A stretch of 54,538 nucleotides of DNA from assembly GCA_947595925.1 (NCBI GenBank), contig CANQEV010000017.1, forward strand, positions 1 to 54,538, read 5' to 3'. The position numbers were made by a program, and so were the translations under genes. The notes under the pieces are model-generated. The model was not told where the DNA came from and searched no databases. It was given only the letters and a program-made list of their open reading frames with translations. Origin of the DNA: an uncultured Acetatifactor sp. (GTDB lineage Bacteria; Bacillota; Clostridia; Lachnospirales; Lachnospiraceae). Position 1 is the stretch's first letter. The number at the start of each line of letters is the position of its first letter. Below, piece by piece: positions 33,430 through 40,310 of the stretch.

Positions 33430-34599
33430 TCAATACATTCCAGGAAGGTAATCCGGGTTGTTAGGATCATATCCGCTGTTGAAATCGTCACCTTGTCCTG
33501 GAAGTTTTGGTATGAATTCCTCCCAAACTGCATCATCTCCGGTCAAGTCTGTATTTGGAATTACACCAGGAGTTGTGCCGCCATCGCCAGCACCGGGGTC
33601 TTCCTCCAAGATGTCAGGATTACGGCTGGGATCGTCATCAGGGATGATGACTTCACTTCCTGCAGCATTAACATCAGGGGTTGAATTGTCGATATCAGGC
33701 TTCGTTTCCTTGTTTTCTTCCTTCTGCACGACCACCTGATTCACCCATGCACTGTCAGGATCATCCTTGTGAACAATGTCAATGACCCTGTACGCATTGT
33801 CAAAGACGCCCACAAGCGCCACGTATGGAACGCCGTTTTCCTTGTTGGTGAATGTGACCGTGTAACTAACGTCGAATTTGTCGTCATTCACGTCGACAAA
33901 GACCATTCCGCTCCCATCTGCTATTTCAAAGCTGTCTAACTGCGTTACGTCGAAATGATACGTTCCATTTGCAATGAAATGCTTTAGCATATTGCTTTCC
34001 GTCATCTGTGCCTCTTCCAGTTCGTACCCGTGAAAGATGGCTCCGCCGATGCCGCCTGCCGCCTGCAAGAAAGTCCAGCCCTCCGGAACATACTGTATTT
34101 CTGCGCCGCCCTCTGCTGCCACAGGATTTAACAGGGCAAATGCGGACTTCAGGTCGTCTCTTTTGCAGGCGTCCTCCACTGACTCAAGAAGCGACTTTGT
34201 CCTGCTTTGCTCCGCTTCCTCAGCATATTTGATCTGAATGCCCGCAGAGGTAATCGTGTCTTTCACAAGCTGAATCAGGCCCTCATCATCTTTCCGATCG
34301 GTGGTATAGCAGACCTGAGACAAGGCAGCGGTTTTTTCGCTTTCTTCCAAAGTCTCCTGCAATTCGGATATCTGTGCTTCATAGCCTGTAATCTGCGACT
34401 CCAATCCGGTGACCTTGGCCTGCTGCTCCGCTTCCCCGCCTTCCAGTTCGGCGATCTTATCTTGAAGCGCTTCCGTCTCGGCGGCGATCTTTTCTTGAAG
34501 CGTTTCCGCCTCGGTCGCGCTCCTATACAGCCAGATGTTCCCCACGACAGAAAAGAGCAGGGCCACGCTTAAAATACCGATGATCATTTTGTTTTTCAT
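33430..34599 (-). CDS. Membrane-anchored coiled-coil surface protein of unknown function
   Basis: The 389-aa product has an N-terminal anchor (about 3-25), a coiled coil (about 28-95, heptads such as LQEKIAAETEALQDKIAEL), a globular domain (about 100-290) and a long acidic, Asp/Pro/Gly-rich C-terminal tail (DDDPSRNPDILEEDPGAGDG). No LPXTG or enzyme motif is visible. Its start overlaps the stop of the 58-aa gene (ATGA), and its stop overlaps a possible start of the next gene (TGATG). Base composition is more AT-rich than the flanking housekeeping genes. It is the main product of the operon that the putative promoter inversion would switch. Confidence 0.82.
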   Translation of the reverse strand: MKNKMIIGILSVALLFSVVGNIWLYRSATEAETLQEKIAAETEALQDKIAELEGGEAEQQAKVTGLESQITGYEAQISELQETLEESEKTAALSQVCYTTDRKDDEGLIQLVKDTITSAGIQIKYAEEAEQSRTKSLLESVEDACKRDDLKSAFALLNPVAAEGGAEIQYVPEGWTFLQAAGGIGGAIFHGYELEEAQMTESNMLKHFIANGTYHFDVTQLDSFEIADGSGMVFVDVNDDKFDVSYTVTFTNKENGVPYVALVGVFDNAYRVIDIVHKDDPDSAWVNQVVVQKEENKETKPDIDNSTPDVNAAGSEVIIPDDDPSRNPDILEEDPGAGDGGTTPGVIPNTDLTGDDAVWEEFIPKLPGQGDDFNSGYDPNNPDYLPGMY

Positions 34600-34772
34600 G
34601 TTCTCATTCTCCTCTTATCATTCGTCAGGTAGTCTTTTATCTGTTCCCGCTGCTTTAACCGCAGATCCTTGTATTTTTGCCTGGCTTCGTTAAAGTCATT
34701 TACATCCTGCAGAGTCTTTTTCTCTGCCTCCGACATTGTACCGCTCTTCTCCTTTTCACATTGTGAATCCAT
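34596..34772 (-). CDS. 58-aa small protein heading the switched operon
   Basis: A short frame starts at the ATG 34772, preceded by GGAGG at 7 bases, and ends in TGA overlapping the ATG of the 389-aa gene by four bases. The product is highly charged and helical, with one Cys near the N-terminus (MDSQCEKEKSG) and a Lys/Arg/Asp/Gln-rich body (EARQKYKDLRLKQREQ). It has no membrane segment and no HTH that I can see. The strong ribosome site and the ATGA overlap make it very likely translated; it may serve to couple translation or act as a cytosolic partner. Confidence 0.75.
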   Translation of the reverse strand: MDSQCEKEKSGTMSEAEKKTLQDVNDFNEARQKYKDLRLKQREQIKDYLTNDKRRMRT

Positions 34773-34787
34773 TCCGCTTCCTCCGGT

Positions 34788-34812
34788 TTTTATAAAGTGT
34801 ACTTTTACAAAA
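34788..34812. other. Crossover-like site A (left end of the putative invertible segment)
   Basis: Plus strand TTTATAAAGT, GT, ACTTTTACAAAA: an inverted-repeat site with an asymmetric central GT at 34799-34800. The right arm is identical to site B; the left arm has about three differences. The 18 bases AAAGTGTACTTTTACAAA (34794-34811) recur exactly, inverted, at site B. It lies just upstream of the ribosome site of the 58-aa gene. Confidence 0.75.
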
Positions 34813-34944
34813 CGGCTTTTCAGGATAAAAGAAGAATGTCGGAAAACAAGGAATTTACAGAAATATTTATTGAAAGATAAGGCTTCCCATGTTATAATAT
34901 AAGGCAGTTGTGGGCAAAATTTAGAATTTGTAAAAGTACACTTT
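34794..34944. mobile_element. Putative invertible promoter segment (inverton)
   Basis: Two serine-recombinase-type sites face each other with 139 bases between their central dinucleotides. The segment contains one strong promoter (34870-34898) and nothing coding. A serine recombinase gene ends within 10 bases of site B. Inversion would turn the promoter toward the three-gene operon at 33104-34772 and give it a leader of about 61 bases. As given, the promoter faces the other way. Inferred from sequence only. Confidence 0.7.
34870..34898 (+). promoter_or_regulatory. Promoter inside the putative invertible segment
   Basis: Plus strand TTGAAA, 17-base spacer, TATAAT with TGT extended -10. In this orientation it would make an antisense transcript into the 3' end of the recombinase gene; no plus-strand gene follows. 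No minus-facing promoter of similar quality is seen in the interval (best: TTGTTT-16-TATCCT). Confidence 0.8.
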
Positions 34945-34952
34945 TACAAATT
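34925..34952. other. Crossover-like site B (right end of the putative invertible segment)
   Basis: Perfect 13-base arms AATTTGTAAAAGT and ACTTTTACAAATT flank an asymmetric AC at 34938-34939, the geometry of small serine recombinase crossover sites. It directly follows the recombinase stop codon (34953-34955). Its centre reads AC on the plus strand whereas site A reads AC on the minus strand, so the two are inverted. Confidence 0.8.
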
Positions 34953-35588
34953 TCAGGCAGGAAACGTCCCATTCCCTTTTTCTATTTTTCTCGCTTTCTC
35001 GTAAAAGGTTCCCGCAGGCATTCCGCAGGCCTCCGCCGCCTGCATTAACGTAAGCTTTTTCTTTCTCCACTCGCTATATACCTCCCGAAAATTATCAGGA
35101 TAGGGCATCTCCGGTCTGCCGAATTTGACCCCTCTTGCCTTTGCCGCGGCAATTCCTTCGGCCTGCCTCTGGCGGATGTTCATACGCTCATTCTCCGCCA
35201 CATAGGAGAGCAGGGCCAGCACAATGTCGCTGATCAGCGTCCCCAGCAGATTCTTTTCCCGCCTTGTGTCCAAAAGCGGCATGTCGATCACAACGATATC
35301 CGCACCCTTTGCCTTGGTGATAACGCGCCACTGCTCGTTCAGGTCGGCATAATTGCGCCCCAATCGGTCGATGGACTTCACACACAGCACCGCATTGCTG
35401 TCAAGCTTCTTCAACAGCTTCTGATACTGGGGTCGATTGAAATCCTTCCCGGAGAGCTTGTCCATGTAGATATTTTTTTCCGGCACTCCCATCTTAAGCA
35501 ATGCGATCCTCTGCCTGTCCTCGTTCTGTTCCCTCGTGGATACCCTCACATATCCGTAGACTTCCGTATTTTCCATACCATCACCCAT
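34953..35588 (-). CDS. Serine recombinase (resolvase/invertase family)
   Basis: Starting at the ATG 35588 the product is 211 aa (35576 is an alternative; the frame also runs up to 35669), close to Hin/Gin/TnpR size. The catalytic domain has the active serine in YGYVRVSTREQNEDRQ, followed by SIDRLGRNYADL (the conserved Arg/Asp-Arg block), and the E helix ERMNIRQRQAEGIAAAKARGVKFGRP. The C-terminal part (KKKLTLMQAAEACGMPAGTFYEKARKIEK) is a helix-turn-helix for site binding. Site B lies right after its stop. A DNA invertase acting on sites A and B is the likely role; resolvase of a lost transposon is the alternative. The start lacks a good ribosome site and is overlapped by a short leader frame. 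Confidence 0.88.
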   Translation of the reverse strand: MGDGMENTEVYGYVRVSTREQNEDRQRIALLKMGVPEKNIYMDKLSGKDFNRPQYQKLLKKLDSNAVLCVKSIDRLGRNYADLNEQWRVITKAKGADIVVIDMPLLDTRREKNLLGTLISDIVLALLSYVAENERMNIRQRQAEGIAAAKARGVKFGRPEMPYPDNFREVYSEWRKKKLTLMQAAEACGMPAGTFYEKARKIEKGNGTFPA

Positions 35589-35617
35589 TCTGCCGCTTCG
35601 GCGGCCTTTTTGGACAT
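35546..35617 (-). other. Possible 23-aa leader peptide overlapping the recombinase start
   Basis: GAGGAG at 35625-35630 sits 7 bases before an ATG (35617) in a different frame from the recombinase. The peptide (MSKKAAEAAEWVMVWKIRK, then STDM) stops at 35546, beyond the likely recombinase starts at 35588 and 35576. A GCCGC-CGAA-GCGGC hairpin (35592-35605) lies between. Translational coupling or attenuation of recombinase synthesis is possible. Confidence 0.4.
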
Positions 35618-35766
35618 AAATATACTCCTCATATGGCAGGTTTGGGAGGGTTCCGGTGAATGATGCCATCCGGCATCAACAAGATTTATCAGAATTTCCT
35701 ATTGGCTAATTCTCCATTCTGCTATAAAATAGGTTATATAATGTGATATAATGTTACAATAAAAAT

Positions 35767-36318
35767 ATGAAAGCGAGGTTTCCTTTAAATATGGCCAGTC
35801 AAAAAACGCGTTGTCCCGTATGCATGACAAAAATGCAGCCCAAGGGCGAAGACCTTGTCTGTCCGGAGTGCGGTTATAAATATTGCGCGAACCGCCAGCC
35901 CTATACTTACGACGACCACAATCATTCCCAGTACCAGACCTACACCCGGCAGGTGTCCTACTCGGGGAATCCTCCCCGCCAGGCGCCTGTATCCTCCCAG
36001 GGAGCTTATTCCCAGCCCCGGCAGAGTGCCGCCCAGACGCCGCCCAGCCGCCCTGCTGCCCAGGGGACTTCCGGCCAGACACAGCCAGGCCAGTCCCGGC
36101 CAAATGCTTACCCCGGGACCGCTCCAATCGCCTCCCGGGATTCCTATCCGCGGACACAGACAGCCTCCGCGCAGCCACGGCAGGGCAGCGGCAGTTCCTC
36201 CGCCCAGAAGCCAAAATCCCCCGTGCAGGTCATCGTAACGATCTTCGTCATCATCTTTATCGCGGATTTTGTGATCTCCATGCTGGCCGGACTGTTTTCC
36301 CTGTTCTCGGCATTCTGA
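35767..36318 (+). CDS. Zinc-ribbon protein with a C-terminal membrane anchor
   Basis: The 183-aa product has an N-terminal zinc ribbon (CPVCMTKMQ and CPECGYKYC, residues about 17-40), a long disordered linker rich in Gln, Pro, Ser and Gly (about 50-150), and a hydrophobic C-terminal segment (VIVTIFVIIFIADFVISMLAGLF). Thus it is probably tail-anchored with the ribbon in the cytosol. No catalytic domain. An in-frame ATG at 35791 is another possible start. Divergent from the recombinase gene; function unknown. Confidence 0.75.
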   Translation: MKARFPLNMASQKTRCPVCMTKMQPKGEDLVCPECGYKYCANRQPYTYDDHNHSQYQTYTRQVSYSGNPPRQAPVSSQGAYSQPRQSAAQTPPSRPAAQGTSGQTQPGQSRPNAYPGTAPIASRDSYPRTQTASAQPRQGSGSSSAQKPKSPVQVIVTIFVIIFIADFVISMLAGLFSLFSAF

Positions 36319-36345
36319 CGCGCCCTCTTTACCCGCCCGGTCGGA

Positions 36346-36448
36346 GATATTGCATTCCCGGCCGCGGAAGGCCAGGCCGTGATGTAAAGGATTTCTCCGC
36401 TGCTTTCGCCGATATTCCTTTCCCGGCCGCGGAAGGCCAGGCCGTGAT
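36346..36448. repeat. Direct repeat pair between the zinc-ribbon gene and capA
   Basis: A 38-base sequence from GATATT to GGCCGTGAT occurs at 36346-36383 and 36411-36448 with three mismatches; the inner 29 bases (TTCCCGGCCGCGGAAGGCC...) are identical. Each copy contains GGCC-rich palindromes (CCGCGG, GGCCAGGCC). Period 65. Confidence 0.8.
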
Positions 36449-36484
36449 TCGCTGAAAATAAATTGGATAAAAGGAAGTTATCTT

Positions 36485-37885
36485 ATGAAAAAGAAATCGT
36501 TGAAATGGTATCTGCTGATATCCGTCTGCATTCTGCTGCTCACCGCTTGCGGGCCGGAAAACACCCCTGGACAGAGCTCCGCAGCCCCTACGCCCGGCTT
36601 AGATTCCGCGCTGATGGGAGAGCCCATCGAGACGCCGGAGCCCACGCCGGAGCCCACACCCGAACCCACGCCCACACCCCCGCCCACCGTGACGCTGATG
36701 GCTCTGGGCGACGACCTGCTTCACACGAACGTCATCAGCTCCGGCCTGCAGAGCGACGGCACCTACAACTTCGACTGTCTCTTTGCCGACCTCTCCGACT
36801 TCATACAGGCCGCCGATCTCAGCGTGATCAACCAGGAGACTATCTTCGGCGGAAACAATCTGGGGTTCTCAGGCTATCCCCTGTTCAACTCGCCGACGGA
36901 GGTTGGGGACGCCATCGTGAAAGCGGGATTTGACATCGTGCTCCAGGCCACCAATCACACGGCGGACAAGGGTCTGGAGGGTATGCAGAACTGCATTTCC
37001 TACTGGAGCGGGCACCCGGAGATCCTCATGGCGGGACTCCACGAAAAATACGAGCCCGCGGAGGGCGAGAGTCCGGAAGATACCGCCAGGAACGAGGCCA
37101 TGCAGCGCATTCATCTCACGACGGTGAACGACATCACTTTCGCCATCCTGAACTATACCTACAGCCACAATTCGGATATCGTCGCCTCCTATGCCAGGGG
37201 CCGGCTGGACATGCTCTGCAACTACAATGAATCCAACGGCGCGCTGGACATGACCACCCTGCATCCCCAGGTCCTGACAGACATCGCCCTTGCGGAAGAG
37301 ATGGCGGACGTCGTGATCGTGTTCCCTCACTGGGGGATCGAGTACCAGACTTCCCCCTCCAAGTACCAGCAGAGCTTTGCGGAACAGATGACGGAGGCCG
37401 GCGCGGACCTGATCATAGGCACCCATCCCCACGTCATCCAGCCCATGGAATGGATCACCTCCGAGAACGGCAACGAATGTCTCTGCTACTATTCCCTGGG
37501 CAACTATGTCTCCACACAGAAGGATCCCATCTGCCTTCTGGAAAACATGGCCTGGGTAACCTTTCAGGGCACGGACGACGGCGTGATCATCGACCGCGAG
37601 AAGACCGGCAGCATCCCCATCGTCAACCACTATCTCACCGGCCCTCTCCGCTTCAGCAACATCTACCTCCTGGAGGACTATTCCCAGGAGCTTGCGGACC
37701 AGCACGGAGTGAAGAACTGGGGCGGTACCCCGCTCTCCTATGACCAGCTCCAGGAGTGGGCCCGGGATATCCTCGGCGACAGCGTAAAGAGCGCCTATGA
37801 GCTCACCGGGCTTCGGGAGAAGACGGAAGGCAGCTCCGATGACAATGCCGCCGATACGGAGGCCGACGGGGCAGATGCCCCCTAA
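36485..37885 (+). CDS. CapA/PgsA family lipoprotein (poly-gamma-glutamate-type metallophosphatase fold)
   Basis: The 466-aa product has a lipoprotein signal with lipobox LLTAC (C22), a Pro/Glu/Thr linker with repeated PEPT (about 50-65), and a CapA domain: LMALGDDLLH near 71, VINQETIFGG, LQATNHTADKGLEG, VFPHWGIEYQ, GTHPHVIQPMEW and SLGNYV. These carry the Asp/Asn/His residues of the calcineurin-like metal site. It ends in an acidic tail (DDNAADTEADGADAP). No capsule synthase genes (capBC) adjoin it, so the polymer is unknown. AAGGAAG precedes the ATG. Confidence 0.92.
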   Translation: MKKKSLKWYLLISVCILLLTACGPENTPGQSSAAPTPGLDSALMGEPIETPEPTPEPTPEPTPTPPPTVTLMALGDDLLHTNVISSGLQSDGTYNFDCLFADLSDFIQAADLSVINQETIFGGNNLGFSGYPLFNSPTEVGDAIVKAGFDIVLQATNHTADKGLEGMQNCISYWSGHPEILMAGLHEKYEPAEGESPEDTARNEAMQRIHLTTVNDITFAILNYTYSHNSDIVASYARGRLDMLCNYNESNGALDMTTLHPQVLTDIALAEEMADVVIVFPHWGIEYQTSPSKYQQSFAEQMTEAGADLIIGTHPHVIQPMEWITSENGNECLCYYSLGNYVSTQKDPICLLENMAWVTFQGTDDGVIIDREKTGSIPIVNHYLTGPLRFSNIYLLEDYSQELADQHGVKNWGGTPLSYDQLQEWARDILGDSVKSAYELTGLREKTEGSSDDNAADTEADGADAP

Positions 37886-37915
37886 AAGGCTGCACGTTCT
37901 ATCAAAAGTCGTTCG

Positions 37916-40213
37916 TCAGGGCAGGAGGGACGTCGTTCCCTGCTGCCCTGAAATCGTTTCTGCGCCTTCCAGCCTCTGCCGCAGCAGGGAATTCCTCTGG
38001 GTCACCGTCACGTTCCGCACTGCGTAGGAAAGGGCTTTTTTCGTTCCGACGATCACCAGGATTTTCTTTGCCCTTGTGATTCCCGTGTAGATCAGGTTCC
38101 GCTGCAGCATCACGTAGTGATTCATCAGGACGGGCATGACCACGATGGGGTACTCCGACCCCTGGGCCTTATGGATCGTGGTGGCATAGGCGTGAACCAG
38201 TTCGTCCAGCTCCGCCGCGTCATATTCCACGCTGCGGCCGTCAAAATTGACCCGCAGGGTCCGGTCCGCCTCATTTACGGATTCTACGATGCCGATGTCG
38301 CCGTTATAGACGTCCTTATCGTAGTTATTTTTGATCTGCATCACCTTGTCGTCCGTCCGGAACACATAACCGCTCCGGCGCAGGCATTCCTTGGGCATGG
38401 CGACGCCGCCCCGGCCCTTTAGAAAGACCGTGTGCTCCGGCGGGTTCAAGGCTTCCTGCAGGGACAGGTTCAGATTTGTGGCCCCCGCGACGCCGCGCTG
38501 CATCGGCGTCAACACCTGGATCTGGGCGGGCTCCACGCCATAGTATTTCGGCAGCCTGTTCTGCACCAGGTCCACGATCTTCGCCGCGGCCGCCTCCGCG
38601 TCCTCCTGTTCTATAAAGAAGAAATCCGATTCTTTTCCGTTGCTGACGTCCGGCATCCTGCCCTCGTTGATGCGGTGGGCGTTCATAATGATGCGGCTGG
38701 TCTGGGCCTGCCGGAAGATCCTCGTGAGCCGCACCACCGGAAACACGCCGGAGTCTATGACGTCCCGCAGCACGTTCCCCGCCCCCACGGAGGGAAGCTG
38801 ATCGACGTCCCCTACCAGCACCAGCCGCATGGTGGGAGGGATCGCCTTCAACAGGGCGTTCATCAGGATCATGTCTATCATGGAACACTCGTCCACGATC
38901 AGCACGTCCCCCTCCAACGGGTTCTCCTCGTTCTTCTGGTACCCCTCCGGCGGCTTGCACTCCAGGAGCCTGTGGATCGTCTTTGCCTCCAGCCCCGTGG
39001 TCTCGGTCATCCGCTTCGCCGCCCGGCCCGTGGGCGCTGCCAGAAGGATCCGCAGGCCGTACGCGCGGTACGCCGCTATGATCCCGTGGGTGGTGGTGGT
39101 CTTTCCCGTTCCGGGACCGCCCGTCAGCACCATCACCTTGGAGGTGGCCGCCAGGCGGATGGCGTCCGCCTGGATCCCGTCGTATTCCATGCCGGTCTTT
39201 GCCTGAACCGCGGAGATATCCACCGACAGCGCTTCGTTTCCCGTGGTCCTCCGCGCCTCCATGAGCCTCGTGTATAGTTTGTCTGCCGCCGGGGAGGCCG
39301 CCAGCTTCTTCAGCTTTCCCGCCACCCCAACCTCCGCGAAATAGAAAGGCGGCAGATAGACAGCCGCCGCGTCTCCCCCGCCGTCCCTGGGGGAGATTTT
39401 CTTCTCCAGGATCAGATCCCCCTTGTGGAGCATCTCGTCCATGGTCATGATCACCGTCTCCGGCGACGCCTCCAAAAGCTCGGAAGCCCTGTCGATCAAC
39501 TGCTGCTTTTCGGCATACACGTGTCCCTCGTCCGCGAGCTGGGAGAGCGTATACATCAGGCCGCTCCGCAGCCGGACGAAGGATTCCTTCCCGAAATTCA
39601 GCTTTCCCGCGATCTGATCCGCGGTCTTAAAGCCGATCCCCCAGATATCGTCCGCCAGGCGATAGGGATTTTCCCGGATCACGGCGATGCTCTCGCTGCC
39701 GTACTGTTTATAGATCCTTGCCGCGTAGGCGGTGGACACCTGGTGCTCCTGCAGAAAGAGCATGACGTTCTTTACTTCCTTCTGCCTCTCCCAGGACTGG
39801 GCGATCATCTGGATCCGCTTCCTGCCGATCCCTTCGATCTCGATCAGCAGTTCTATGTTATCCTCTATGACCGCGAAGGTATCCGTGCCGAACTTCTGAA
39901 CGATCTTCTTCGCATACTTCGGACCCACGCCCCGGATCAGGCCGGAGCCCAGATATTTCTCCATGCCGTAGACGGTGGCGGGCAGCGTTTCCTCCCAGTT
40001 CTGGGCCGTAAACTGCCTCCCGTACTTGGCGTCCACCTTCCATTCGCCCTCCACGATGAGGACGGAACCCACGTTGACGTCTATCATATTGCCGATGACC
40101 GGCACCAGATCACTGTGATCCTTCACCCGGCACTTTAAGACGGTGTACCCGTTCTCCGGATTCTGATAGGTGATCCTCTCTACCACACAGCGGATCTTCT
40201 GCACAACAACCAC
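37916..40213 (-). CDS. recD2: RecD2-type ATP-dependent DNA helicase
   Basis: The 765-aa product has an N-terminal OB-like part, helix-hairpin-helix repeats (LIRGVGPKYAKKIV, LIEIEGIGRKRIQMI, GIGFKTADQIA), the Walker A GGPGTGKTTTT near 362, Walker B DECSMIDM, the GDVDQLPSVGAGNVL motif and C-terminal YATTIHKAQGSEYP with TGITRAKK. This is the RecD2 form, which works without RecBC. Start is a GTG at 40213 with AGGAG very close, so the GTG at residue 4 may be used. Confidence 0.95.
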   Translation of the reverse strand: MVVVQKIRCVVERITYQNPENGYTVLKCRVKDHSDLVPVIGNMIDVNVGSVLIVEGEWKVDAKYGRQFTAQNWEETLPATVYGMEKYLGSGLIRGVGPKYAKKIVQKFGTDTFAVIEDNIELLIEIEGIGRKRIQMIAQSWERQKEVKNVMLFLQEHQVSTAYAARIYKQYGSESIAVIRENPYRLADDIWGIGFKTADQIAGKLNFGKESFVRLRSGLMYTLSQLADEGHVYAEKQQLIDRASELLEASPETVIMTMDEMLHKGDLILEKKISPRDGGGDAAAVYLPPFYFAEVGVAGKLKKLAASPAADKLYTRLMEARRTTGNEALSVDISAVQAKTGMEYDGIQADAIRLAATSKVMVLTGGPGTGKTTTTHGIIAAYRAYGLRILLAAPTGRAAKRMTETTGLEAKTIHRLLECKPPEGYQKNEENPLEGDVLIVDECSMIDMILMNALLKAIPPTMRLVLVGDVDQLPSVGAGNVLRDVIDSGVFPVVRLTRIFRQAQTSRIIMNAHRINEGRMPDVSNGKESDFFFIEQEDAEAAAAKIVDLVQNRLPKYYGVEPAQIQVLTPMQRGVAGATNLNLSLQEALNPPEHTVFLKGRGGVAMPKECLRRSGYVFRTDDKVMQIKNNYDKDVYNGDIGIVESVNEADRTLRVNFDGRSVEYDAAELDELVHAYATTIHKAQGSEYPIVVMPVLMNHYVMLQRNLIYTGITRAKKILVIVGTKKALSYAVRNVTVTQRNSLLRQRLEGAETISGQQGTTSLLP

Positions 40214-40310
40214 ACTCCTGCCAAGATTTTCCCGGCCGCGCCGTCCGCCAGCTCTCGATTCCGGCGTCTTCCGCCTGCTTTCGATTCCGGCCCGGCGGCG
40301 GGGAACAAAC

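Noticed and set aside
34788..34952. Pair of repressor operators instead of recombination sites
   Set aside because: Not excluded, but the asymmetric 2-bp cores in inverted orientation, the promoter between, and the adjacent serine recombinase fit an inversion system better; no regulator gene is adjacent.
33104..35700. Prophage or integrative conjugative element
   Set aside because: Only a small serine recombinase is present; no structural, replication or transfer genes, and no flanking attachment duplication that I can see.
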